DNA of 5,373 bases from an uncultured Loktanella sp. (GTDB lineage Bacteria > Pseudomonadota > Alphaproteobacteria > Rhodobacterales > Rhodobacteraceae). Shown here one piece after another: positions 1 to 5,373 of this stretch. Position 1 is the first letter of the stretch. Every line of letters begins with the position of its first letter. The position numbers and the translations under genes were made by a program. The stretch lies in NCBI GenBank assembly GCA_913061335.1, contig CAJXTP010000205.1, positions 1 to 5,373 of the forward strand. Reading direction: 5' to 3'. The notes beneath the pieces are model-generated. The model worked only from the letters and a program-made list of their open reading frames with translations, was not told the DNA's origin and did not search any database.

Positions 1-26
1 CAGCGTCAGATGTGTATAAGAGACAG
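1..26 (+). other. Residual Nextera (Tn5) read-1 adapter, not biological
   Basis: Bases 8-26 are exactly the 19-base Tn5 mosaic end AGATGTGTATAAGAGACAG. They are preceded by CAGCGTC, the 3' part of the Nextera read-1 adapter. Genomic sequence therefore starts at base 27. On the minus strand the adapter continues the aminotransferase reading frame as Leu-Ser-Leu-Ile-His-Ile and then a TGA, giving that gene a false C-terminus. It should be masked before annotation or database deposition. Confidence 0.98.
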
Positions 27-1097
27 ATAGGGGGCCGTGACGTCCTTGACCTGTTCAACGATATTTTCTTCTTCAAGAATACGCAGGTTTTCCAATGCAA
101 CAGCACAGGCCACCGGATGACCAGAATAAGTATAGCCGTGACTGAATTCTGTACCTCTTAAAACGTCCGCAACTTTGTCGGAAATGATTGACGCACCGAT
201 CGGAATATAGCCGGAGCTAAGCCCCTTCGCGACCGTGATAACATCAGGTTCGATTCCGACTGTTTGCGACCCAAACCAATTCCCAGTCCGGCCAAAGCCA
301 CAAATTACCTCGTCCGCGATCAGCAGAATGTCGTACTTTTTACAGATGCGTTGGATTTCAGGCCAATAGGTTTCTGGCGGCACGATCACACCACCGGCAC
401 CTTGGATCGGTTCTGCGATGAAAGCCGCGACCTTATCTGGACTAATTTCTTTGATCTTCGCTTCCAACTGTTGCGCGCGTTCAAGTCCAAATTCCTCGGG
501 GGTCATGTCGCCACCCTCAGCCCACCAATGCGGCTGGTCGATAAATGCGACCCCCGGAATGGGCAGGCTGCCTTGGCCGTGCATTCCCTTCATACCCCCA
601 AGCGAAGCGCCGCCAATGGTGGATCCATGATATGCGTTCCAACGTGAAATTATCACGTCCCGCCCTGCCTGACCCTTTTCCGCCCAATAGGTGCGCACCA
701 AACGAATGTTGGTGTCATTCGCGTCAGAGCCGCCATTGGCAAAGAACACATGGTTCAAGTCGCCAGGCGCCAATTCAGCCAACTTTTGCGCCAACATCAA
801 TACTGGTACGTGGGTGGTCTGAAAGAACGTGTTGTAAAATGGCAGTTCGCGCATTTGTCGGGCGGCGGCATCGGCTAGCTCATCGCGACCATAACCGATG
901 TTCACACACCAAAGCCCTGCCATCGCGTCAAGAATTTCTTCGCCTTCGCTATCTTTCAACCAAATTCCCTTAGCGGAGGTAATGACCCGCACGCCCTTTT
1001 CGGCAAGTTCGTTACTATGGGTGAACGGATGCAGATGATGCGCTGCATCAATAGCCTGCAATTCAGCGGTGGGTAGGTGGTTAGGTAGCAGTGTCAT
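27..1097 (-). CDS. spuC: Putrescine--pyruvate aminotransferase (SpuC-type, class III PLP), 3'-truncated
   Basis: This gene encodes a cytoplasmic fold-type I, class III (omega) aminotransferase. By family it moves an amino group from putrescine or a related polyamine to pyruvate, giving 4-aminobutanal and alanine. 357 real residues are present. I recall Pseudomonas SpuC as about 455 residues, so roughly 95-100 C-terminal residues are missing. The N-terminal HPFTH segment (24-28), GLWCVNIGYG (61-70), QMRELPFYNTFFQT (81-94) and GYTYSGHP (321-328) are very SpuC-like. Cofactor-site features are the GGSDAND phosphate loop (122-128), YHGS (156-159), Asp262 in ADEVICGFGRT (pairs with the PLP ring nitrogen), Lys291 in AKGLSSGYIP (Schiff-base lysine) and Thr323. 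The ATG is supported by AGAGG five bases upstream, in the 15-base gap after the puuA-like gene, so the two are co-transcribed. The cut lies just after VTAPY; the in-frame stop at 6-8 is adapter. Exact amine and acceptor are inferred from similarity; other omega-aminotransferases are possible. Confidence 0.9.
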
Positions 1098-1102
1098 AGG
1101 GG

Positions 1103-1107
1103 CCTCT
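1103..1107 (-). promoter_or_regulatory. Ribosome binding site of the aminotransferase gene
   Basis: On the minus strand AGAGG lies five bases before the ATG at 1097-1095, inside the 15-base gap after the TGA of the upstream gene (1115-1113). It supports this start and separate ribosome loading on a two-gene message. Confidence 0.7.
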
Positions 1108-1112
1108 TTAAT

Positions 1113-2489
1113 TCAAACATTCAACAATAGATGTTGGCGCTCCCAAGGAGAGATTTCGCGTTGGTATTCTTGATTTTCAGCCTGCTTAATTTGCGCAAAA
1201 AGACTGCAAAACTCTTCGCCTATCACTGACCGGATTTCAGTCGCTTCCTCAAATCCTTCCAGCGCATCGCGTAGGCTTGCCGGCAAAGGTACATCGGCCT
1301 CCCAAACTTCTTTTTTGGCCTCTTCGCGGGGTTCGGTTTCGTTCATCATGCCCAGATATCCGCAGGCCAGCGATGCAGCGATCGCGATGTAGGGGTTGCA
1401 GTCCATCCCGATAACACGGTTCTCAAGTCGGCGCGCATCGGGGCAGGAATGCGGCACCCGCAGGCCTGTCGTCCGGTTATCCTTTGCCCATTCGAGATTT
1501 GCGGGGGCGCTTTGGCCTTCAACCGTTATTCTTCGGTACGAGTTCACATATGGCGCAAGCAATGGCACGATTTGCATAAGATATTGCTGCGATCCGCCAA
1601 TGAACCACCGAAACAGATCAGTTGATGTCCCGTCATCATTCGAAAAGATATTACGCCCCGTTTCAATATCTACGATACTTTGATGTAAGTGCATCGCGCT
1701 GCCCGGGTCGTCGCGCTTTGGCTTTGCCATAAAGGTCGCAAAGACATTGTTTTTCAGCGCGGCCTCGCGAATGGTGCGTTTAAAATAAAACACCTGATCA
1801 GCCAAATGCAACGGATCACCATGCATAAGATTGATTTCGATTTGGCCCGCCCCTCCTTCTTGGATCAGCGTATCGATAGAAAGCCCTTGGCTAGCCGCGT
1901 AATCGTAAATTGTGTCAATGACCGGACCGTATTCATCAACTGCAGCCATTGAATAAACCTGCCTACTTGGCACTTTGCGGCCGGTCCGTCCGACCGGAGG
2001 TTCAATTGGATCGTTTGGGTCAAGGTTCGGTTTGGTCAAATAGAATTCCAACTCAGGTGCGACAACCGCCTGCCAACCTTTATCTGCATAGGCTTGGATA
2101 ATACGCTTAAGTACAGAGCGTGGCGCGATACCCAAAGGTGTGCCATCGCGATTAAACATGTCACAGATGACCTGCAACGACACGTCATCGGCCCACGGAA
2201 TAGCGCAGGCAGTATTCATGTCGGGGGCCAAGACAATATCTTTTTCAAGCCATTGATCTTCAATTTTCATGCTGACAAACTCACCGGAAATCGTCTGATA
2301 AAACAACGAGATAGGCAGTGCCATTTCTGAATTGGGATCAAATTTTGTCGCTGGCATCGCTTTGCCGCGCGACGTGCCAACCAAATCGGGGACAATACAC
2401 TCAACACCATCGATCTTACGACCGTTCGCGAATGTCGCAAACTCTTCGGACAACGAATTGCGCCAATCTGCTTTTGTCACTGCCGTCAT
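1113..2489 (-). CDS. puuA: Gamma-glutamylpolyamine synthetase (PuuA/SpuB-type glutamine synthetase family)
   Basis: A complete 458-residue glutamine-synthetase-fold ligase. By family, PuuA joins glutamate to putrescine (or another polyamine) using ATP, protecting the amine before oxidation. Visible GS features are an N-terminal beta-grasp-like region (about 25-110), metal-binding Glu146 and Glu148 in APELEFYL, Glu218 in GQIEIN, ATFMAKP (251-257), the GSAMHLHQS loop (263-271, His267/His269), NSYRR (316-320), the NRTTGLRVP substrate/ATP arginine segment (338-346) and RLENRVIGMDCNPY (354-367). The adenylylation-site tyrosine segment of ordinary GlnA is absent, as in PuuA, which argues against an assimilatory glutamine synthetase. 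Length is close to E. coli PuuA (472). I chose the ATG at 2489-2487: GGGAG sits six bases upstream, whereas a longer in-frame TTG start at 2513 would place that site inside the gene. It leads the operon with the SpuC-like gene. The polyamine used cannot be fixed from sequence; other GS-like ligases (for ethanolamine or other amines) are the alternative. Confidence 0.87.
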   Translation of the reverse strand: MTAVTKADWRNSLSEEFATFANGRKIDGVECIVPDLVGTSRGKAMPATKFDPNSEMALPISLFYQTISGEFVSMKIEDQWLEKDIVLAPDMNTACAIPWADDVSLQVICDMFNRDGTPLGIAPRSVLKRIIQAYADKGWQAVVAPELEFYLTKPNLDPNDPIEPPVGRTGRKVPSRQVYSMAAVDEYGPVIDTIYDYAASQGLSIDTLIQEGGAGQIEINLMHGDPLHLADQVFYFKRTIREAALKNNVFATFMAKPKRDDPGSAMHLHQSIVDIETGRNIFSNDDGTSTDLFRWFIGGSQQYLMQIVPLLAPYVNSYRRITVEGQSAPANLEWAKDNRTTGLRVPHSCPDARRLENRVIGMDCNPYIAIAASLACGYLGMMNETEPREEAKKEVWEADVPLPASLRDALEGFEEATEIRSVIGEEFCSLFAQIKQAENQEYQREISPWERQHLLLNV

Positions 2490-2495
2490 AATAAT

Positions 2496-2500
2496 CTCCC
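2496..2500 (-). promoter_or_regulatory. Ribosome binding site deciding the puuA start
   Basis: GGGAG on the minus strand, six bases before the ATG at 2489. The potF-like gene has the same GGGAG at the same six-base distance. It decides against the eight-codon-longer TTG start. Confidence 0.75.
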
Positions 2501-2539
2501 GGGAAAAATACAAAAAACGCCACGCCCCTCCATACCAAT

Positions 2540-2555
2540 TAATTTGATCAAATTA
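2540..2555. promoter_or_regulatory. Probable operator: 16 bp perfect palindrome upstream of puuA
   Basis: TAATTTGATCAAATTA is a perfect 16-base palindrome, with its nearest edge 50 bases upstream of the puuA ATG, in the gap between the GntR regulator gene and puuA. Its central twelve bases AATTTGATCAAA recur at 3353-3364 upstream of the divergent transporter operon. A palindrome repeated before two functionally linked operons that flank a GntR regulator is what an operator for that regulator would look like. That the GntR protein binds it is inference. Confidence 0.65.
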
Positions 2556-2569
2556 TTTAGCTTAGTCAA
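2542..2569 (-). promoter_or_regulatory. Candidate sigma-70-type promoter of the puuA-spuC operon
   Basis: On the minus strand TTGACT (2569-2564) is a good -35 box. Sixteen bases later comes TCAAAT (2547-2542), a 4/6 match to TATAAT, directly preceded by TGA, which fits an extended -10. The -10 box lies within the palindrome at 2540-2555, so a bound repressor would block polymerase. Found by eye only. Confidence 0.4.
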
Positions 2570-2607
2570 TCACATTCTTCGTCCGCGGTTTTACTCATGG
2601 AAAGGTA

Positions 2608-3258
2608 TCAATTCTCGATCGTCTGACGAATAAACTCCATACCCTGACGGATGTCTTCTTGAAGCGCCTGCTTCACCTTCCCAACGTCGCCATCACGCAA
2701 TCCTTTTGTCGCTTCACGATGCTGATCTGTTAGGTTGGTTGTACCAAACCGACCGCATACGACACGTAACGAAGGCCCAATTCGCACCCACAACGATTCA
2801 GTAATTCGCCTTAAAATCAGTGCGTCGGCAGCATCATAGATCGTGAAATGAAACCGATAATTTGCTTCAAGGTACCCACGGATGTCGCCCTTTCGAATGG
2901 CCTCGTCAATCAACGCGTCCAGACGTTCCAGCTCCAAAACCTTTCCCAAACTGCACTTTTCCGCTCCCATCACCGCCAGCTCAGGCTCGACGGTTAGGCG
3001 AACAAGCTCGATTTGCTCTAACCAATGCATCGTCATAGTCGGCACCACAACACGTCGATTTTCAAGTGTCGCTAGTCCGCCTTCTGCGGTCAGCCGCCGG
3101 ATCGCTTCCCTTACAGGGGTAACGCCAGCACCTATTTTTTCCGCAAGTCCATGAATTGTAAGAGGTTGACCTGGAACGACTTCGCCAAACAACACCATCT
3201 CTTTGATTTGCACATAGATCGTTTCATGTTCAGGTTTTTTACCGACAATTTTATTCAT
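2608..3258 (-). CDS. GntR-family transcriptional regulator, FadR/FCD subfamily, probable polyamine-locus repressor
   Basis: A complete 216-residue protein of normal FCD-regulator size. The N-terminal winged helix-turn-helix spans about 10-75: TIHGLAEKIGAGVTPVREAIRRL (34-56) matches the GntR DNA-recognition helix pattern, followed by a wing ending in ENRRVVVP (66-73). The all-helical C-terminal FCD ligand domain starts near Leu80 (ELVRLTVEPELA, 84-95). FCD domains usually bind a metal with Asp-x3-His plus two later His. Here the aligned positions read Asn133, His137, His180 and Asp202, so two ligands are changed. The gene lies between the catabolic operon (118 bp downstream, same strand) and the divergent transporter operon (147 bp away), a classic place for a local regulator. 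The ATG is preceded by GAAGG, ten bases upstream. Binding to the shared TTTGATCAAA sites and response to a polyamine or its breakdown product are inferred; the effector is unknown. Confidence 0.88.
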   Translation of the reverse strand: MNKIVGKKPEHETIYVQIKEMVLFGEVVPGQPLTIHGLAEKIGAGVTPVREAIRRLTAEGGLATLENRRVVVPTMTMHWLEQIELVRLTVEPELAVMGAEKCSLGKVLELERLDALIDEAIRKGDIRGYLEANYRFHFTIYDAADALILRRITESLWVRIGPSLRVVCGRFGTTNLTDQHREATKGLRDGDVGKVKQALQEDIRQGMEFIRQTIEN

Positions 3259-3285
3259 TCTGCTTTGACCTTCAGGTTTGCTGGC

Positions 3286-3299
3286 ATGTTTTGAAACAT
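3286..3299. repeat. Inverted repeat in the regulator's 5' region
   Basis: ATGTTT-tg-AAACAT is a 6+6 inverted repeat with a two-base centre, 27 bases upstream of the regulator's ATG. It could be an autoregulatory site, but it differs from the TTTGATCAAA palindrome and short repeats of this kind are common in AT-rich intergenic DNA. Confidence 0.3.
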
Positions 3300-3338
3300 A
3301 GCCACCTGTTGAGACATATTCAATTTTTCACGAAGGGA

Positions 3339-3365
3339 TTGCAAAAAAACGCAATTTGATCAAAA
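3339..3365 (+). promoter_or_regulatory. Candidate promoter of the transporter operon
   Basis: TTGCAA (3339-3344) and TCAAAA (3360-3365), 15 bases apart and with TGA just before the second box, mirror the arrangement before puuA. The boxes are weak and the spacing short; another reading uses TTGATC (3357-3362) as the -35. Either way the palindrome at 3355-3364 overlaps the promoter. Confidence 0.3.
3355..3364. promoter_or_regulatory. Probable operator: second copy of TTTGATCAAA, upstream of potF
   Basis: TTTGATCAAA is a perfect 10-base palindrome in the divergent intergenic region, 41 bases before the potF-like ATG and 96 bases before the regulator's ATG. With two flanking bases (AATTTGATCAAA, 3353-3364) it is identical to the core of the palindrome before puuA. 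From this position it could control the transporter operon and perhaps the regulator's own gene. Confidence 0.62.
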
Positions 3366-3370
3366 GTACA

Positions 3371-3389
3371 GATAACTACTTACGTTATC
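3371..3389. repeat. Inverted repeat between the operator and the potF ribosome binding site
   Basis: GATAAC (3371-3376) and GTTATC (3384-3389) are perfect inverted arms seven bases apart. They lie just upstream of the GGGAG site and probably in or near the 5' end of the transporter message. It may be a second protein site or a weak hairpin; nothing else supports a role. Confidence 0.3.
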
Positions 3390-3394
3390 GCAAT

Positions 3395-3399
3395 GGGAG
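3395..3399 (+). promoter_or_regulatory. Ribosome binding site of the potF-like gene
   Basis: GGGAG six bases before the ATG at 3406; same motif and spacing as for the puuA-like gene. Confidence 0.75.
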
Positions 3400-3405
3400 A
3401 AGCTA

Positions 3406-4494
3406 ATGAACTATACAAAATCAAGCGCCGTTTTCGCTGCCGTTATCATGTCAGCTCAAATGGCATGGGCGGAAGAAGTCCGTGTCTATAATTGGTCAGA
3501 CTACATCGACGAAGATCTGCTTTCCAAGTTTGAAGAAGAGTCCGGCTATAAACTTATTTATGATGTTTTCGACAGTAACGAAGTGCTCGAAACAAAGCTG
3601 CTAGCTGGTGGATCGGGCTACGATGTCGTTGTGCCATCCGGTACATTTCTACAGCGCCAGATCATGGCGGGCGCGTTCCAAAAGCTAGATACTTCCATGC
3701 TCAGTAATACGGGTAATTTGTGGAACGTCGTGCAAGAACGCACTGATACTTATGATCCAGACGGCGCATATTCGATCAACTATATGTGGGGCACAACGGG
3801 TATTGGCGTGAACGTCGCCAAGGTCGCTGAAGTATTGGGCGAAGACGCGCCGATTGATTCTCTTGCACTGGTCTTTGATCCCTCAAATATGGAAAAACTG
3901 GCTGAATGCGGTGTGTATTTCCTTGATGCGCCAGGCGAAATCGTCCCGGCTGCGCTGCAATACCTTGGCGAAGACCCAGACAGTAAAGACCTTGATGTTT
4001 TGGCCAGGGCAGAACCGGTACTCGCAGCCGTACGCCCTTATGTTCTGAAGTATAACAGCTCCGAATACATCTCGGCTTTAGCCAATGGTGATATCTGCGT
4101 AGCCTTCGGTTGGTCAGGCGACATTTTGCAATCTCGTGATCGTGCGGCAGAGGCTGATAACGGTGTAGAGATCGCCTATAATGCGCCATCCGAGGGTGCA
4201 TTGATGTGGTTCGACCAAATGGCAATTCCAGTTGATGCGCCAAACCCAACGGGCGCGCATGCATTCCTTGATTTCATCATGGACGCGGAAAACATGGCCG
4301 CGGCATCCAACTATGTCTACTATGCTAACGGTAATTTGGCGTCTCAGCCATTACTCGAGGAAGACGTAATTGGCGATACGGCAATCTATCCAGACGCCAA
4401 AACGCTTGAAACGCTCTACATCACAACGCCCTATGACGCCAAAGTGCAGCGGTTCGTGACAAGAATGTGGACACGCGTCAAATCAGGCACCTAA
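3406..4494 (+). CDS. potF: Periplasmic polyamine-binding protein (PotF/SpuD/SpuE group) of an ABC importer
   Basis: A complete 362-residue type II solute-binding protein (E. coli PotF is 370). It captures putrescine or spermidine in the periplasm and hands it to the ABC permease. Residues 1-22 form a Sec signal peptide with a hydrophobic stretch at 8-20 and likely cleavage after AWA; there is no lipobox cysteine. Strong PotF-group segments are VYNWSDYI (27-34), YDVFDSNEVLETKLLAG (52-68), VVPSGTFLQRQ (75-85), FLDAPGE (172-178), the ANGDICVAFGWSGD region ending at Asp239 and the C-terminal RMWTRVKSG. Amine-contacting residues of PotF appear conserved: Trp30, Ser31, Asp32, Ser78, Glu178, Trp236, Asp239 and Asp270. 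Where PotF has Phe276 this protein has Trp268, as in the spermidine binders PotD and SpuE, so spermidine is a real alternative substrate. It is the first gene of the transporter operon, followed by a stem-loop and then potG. Confidence 0.92.
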   Translation: MNYTKSSAVFAAVIMSAQMAWAEEVRVYNWSDYIDEDLLSKFEEESGYKLIYDVFDSNEVLETKLLAGGSGYDVVVPSGTFLQRQIMAGAFQKLDTSMLSNTGNLWNVVQERTDTYDPDGAYSINYMWGTTGIGVNVAKVAEVLGEDAPIDSLALVFDPSNMEKLAECGVYFLDAPGEIVPAALQYLGEDPDSKDLDVLARAEPVLAAVRPYVLKYNSSEYISALANGDICVAFGWSGDILQSRDRAAEADNGVEIAYNAPSEGALMWFDQMAIPVDAPNPTGAHAFLDFIMDAENMAAASNYVYYANGNLASQPLLEEDVIGDTAIYPDAKTLETLYITTPYDAKVQRFVTRMWTRVKSGT

Positions 4495-4503
4495 CCGCCC
4501 TTC

Positions 4504-4533
4504 CCCCGGCCTGCACTGTGGGCCGGGGTTTGT
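4504..4533 (+). terminator. GC-rich stem-loop after potF, likely leaky terminator or mRNA-stabilising hairpin
   Basis: CCCCGGCC (4504-4511) pairs perfectly with GGCCGGGG (4521-4528) around a nine-base loop, ten bases after the potF stop, followed by only TTTGT. The short T-run suggests partial termination. Hairpins between a binding-protein gene and the rest of an ABC operon commonly protect the upstream message, so the binding protein is made in excess; that role is inferred here. Confidence 0.7.
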
Positions 4534-4566
4534 AACTGAAAATGCAAACCTGAGATCTGAATTAAT

Positions 4567-5325
4567 ATGCCCGAAACAACGCCAGACCCTTGGAACGATC
4601 CAACCGCCAAGCCGCTTATTCAATTCAAGAACGTGACAAAACGATTTGGCAACTTCACGGCAATTGAAGACCTCAATATTGATATTTACGAAAAAGAATT
4701 TTTTGCCCTGCTTGGCCCATCAGGATGCGGTAAAACCACTATGATGCGCATGCTGGCTGGGTTTGAGACGCCGACCTCTGGCACTATCTTACTTGATGGT
4801 CAGGACATTTCACCCATTCCCCCGAACAAACGCAGCGTGAATATGATGTTTCAGTCATACGCGCTTTTCCCGCATCTGACGGTCTTCGACAACATCGCGT
4901 TTGGGCTGAAACGCTCGAACATGCCGAAAGATCAGATCGCAGATCGGGTGCAGGAAATGCTACGACTTGTACAGATCGAGAAATTCGCAAACCGCAAGCC
5001 TGAGCAAATTTCCGGCGGGCAACGTCAACGCGTGGCCCTCGCGCGCGCGCTTGCCAAGGCCCCCAAACTGCTGCTGTTAGATGAACCGCTGTCCGCACTA
5101 GATAAAAAGCTGCGTCAGGAAACACAGTTTGAGCTGATGGATATTCAGGAAAAAACTGGCACGACCTTTGTAATTGTGACCCACGATCAAGAAGAGGCCA
5201 TGACAGTCGCTTCGCGTGTCGCCGTTATGGATCACGGCAAGCTCAAACAAGTCGACACCCCGGATCGTATTTACGAGGCACCAAACAGCGCCTATGTCGC
5301 CGACTTCATTGGCGAAGTGAATATC
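4567..5325 (+). CDS. potG: Polyamine ABC transporter ATP-binding protein PotG, 3'-truncated
   Basis: The first 253 residues of the cytoplasmic ATPase that powers polyamine import; E. coli PotG is about 377 residues, so the C-terminal regulatory (TOBE) part is missing. All ABC motifs are intact: Walker A GPSGCGKT (50-57), Q-loop Gln96 in MMFQSYALFPH, signature ISGGQRQR (148-155), Walker B LLLLD (168-172) with catalytic Glu173, D-loop SALD (176-179) and switch His206 in VTHDQEEAM. The DKKLR segment (179-183) and ADFIGEVNI near the cut match PotG better than other members of the family. It follows potF by 72 bp across a stem-loop. The ATG at 4567 has no strong ribosome site (only GAG about 12 bases upstream), but an in-frame TGA at 4558-4560 excludes a longer start. 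From 5326 the frame stays open through adapter to the window end, adding 16 artificial codons. Permease genes potH and potI are expected next. Confidence 0.92.
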
Positions 5326-5373
5326 CTGTCTCTTATACACATCTCCGAGCCCACGAGACCTCTCTACATCTCG
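5326..5373 (+). other. Residual Nextera read-2 adapter with i7 index, not biological
   Basis: Bases 5326-5344 are the reverse complement of the Tn5 mosaic end (CTGTCTCTTATACACATCT). Bases 5345-5359, CCGAGCCCACGAGAC, are the Nextera read-2 adapter. Bases 5360-5367, CTCTCTAC, match the i7 index I recall as N707, and ATCTCG is the start of P7. Read in reverse, the mosaic end gives the false N-terminus Met-Tyr-Lys-Arg-Gln at 5340-5326. Confidence 0.98.

Noticed and set aside
8..26. Tn5-like 19-base end at left and its inverse at 5326-5344, as if a transposon or flanking inverted repeat
   Set aside because: They are the engineered mosaic ends of a sequencing library, attached to read-1, read-2 and index sequence; there is no transposase gene.
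264..973. Overlapping plus-strand reading frames opposite the aminotransferase
   Set aside because: They are low-complexity, domain-free shadows of the minus-strand gene, which carries complete PLP motifs.
2490..2513. Eight-codon N-terminal extension of the puuA-like gene from a TTG
   Set aside because: The extension would contain the GGGAG ribosome site of the ATG at 2489, and it has no clear site of its own.
2541..2554. TTGAT/ATCAA resemblance to an FNR/Anr site
   Set aside because: FNR sites need a four-base gap between the TTGAT and ATCAA halves; here the halves overlap into TTGATCAA, so the spacing does not fit.
2583..2588. CCGCGG palindrome after the regulator gene as a terminator
   Set aside because: It is only six bases, has no loop able to form a hairpin, and lacks a T-run in the transcribed direction.
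3776..4264. 162-codon minus-strand reading frame inside potF
   Set aside because: It is antisense to a well-conserved binding-protein gene, has no recognisable domain, and is explained by codon bias on the real strand.
4784..5125. 113-codon minus-strand reading frame inside potG
   Set aside because: It is antisense to the conserved Walker B/signature region and has no recognisable family features.
5098..5340. 80-codon minus-strand reading frame beginning MYKRQ
   Set aside because: It starts in adapter sequence and lies antisense to an intact potG with all ABC motifs.

Overview
The window is a 5.3 kb piece of a polyamine (putrescine/spermidine) uptake and breakdown locus. The genes look alphaproteobacterial. 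The best guess is a marine Rhodobacterales (Roseobacter-group) bacterium of moderate GC (roughly half by eye). This rests on the protein style and gene set, not on any database search. The biological insert runs from 27 to 5325. Bases 1-26 and 5326-5373 are Nextera (Tn5) library adapters left on the two ends, so both end genes are cut by library construction.

Layout, left to right: (1) adapter; (2) a 3'-truncated class III aminotransferase of the SpuC (putrescine--pyruvate) type, minus strand; (3) a glutamine-synthetase-family enzyme of the PuuA/SpuB (gamma-glutamylpolyamine synthetase) type, minus strand, 15 bp upstream of the aminotransferase gene and clearly in one operon with it; (4) a 118 bp gap with a 16 bp perfect palindrome on a candidate promoter; (5) a GntR-family regulator with an FCD ligand domain, minus strand; (6) a 147 bp divergent intergenic region carrying a second copy of the palindrome core; (7) a complete periplasmic polyamine-binding protein of the PotF/SpuD/SpuE group, plus strand; (8) a GC-rich stem-loop; (9) the first 253 codons of the ABC transporter ATPase PotG, plus strand; (10) adapter with a sample index. 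No stretch over 300 bases lacks a gene.

How the genes work together (inference): the binding protein captures a polyamine in the periplasm and PotG powers its import through permeases (PotH/PotI) expected just beyond the right end. Inside the cell the polyamine can be glutamylated by the PuuA-type enzyme or transaminated by the SpuC-type enzyme; the dehydrogenase and hydrolase steps would lie outside the window. The GntR regulator probably controls both divergent units through the shared operator TTTGATCAAA, found in front of the catabolic operon and of the transporter operon. The set resembles the Pseudomonas spuABCDEFGH cluster but is split into two divergent units around a local regulator.

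Points most worth a second look: the shared operator, a Trp in the binding pocket that suggests spermidine rather than putrescine preference, an altered metal site in the regulator, and the adapter sequences that create false protein ends.
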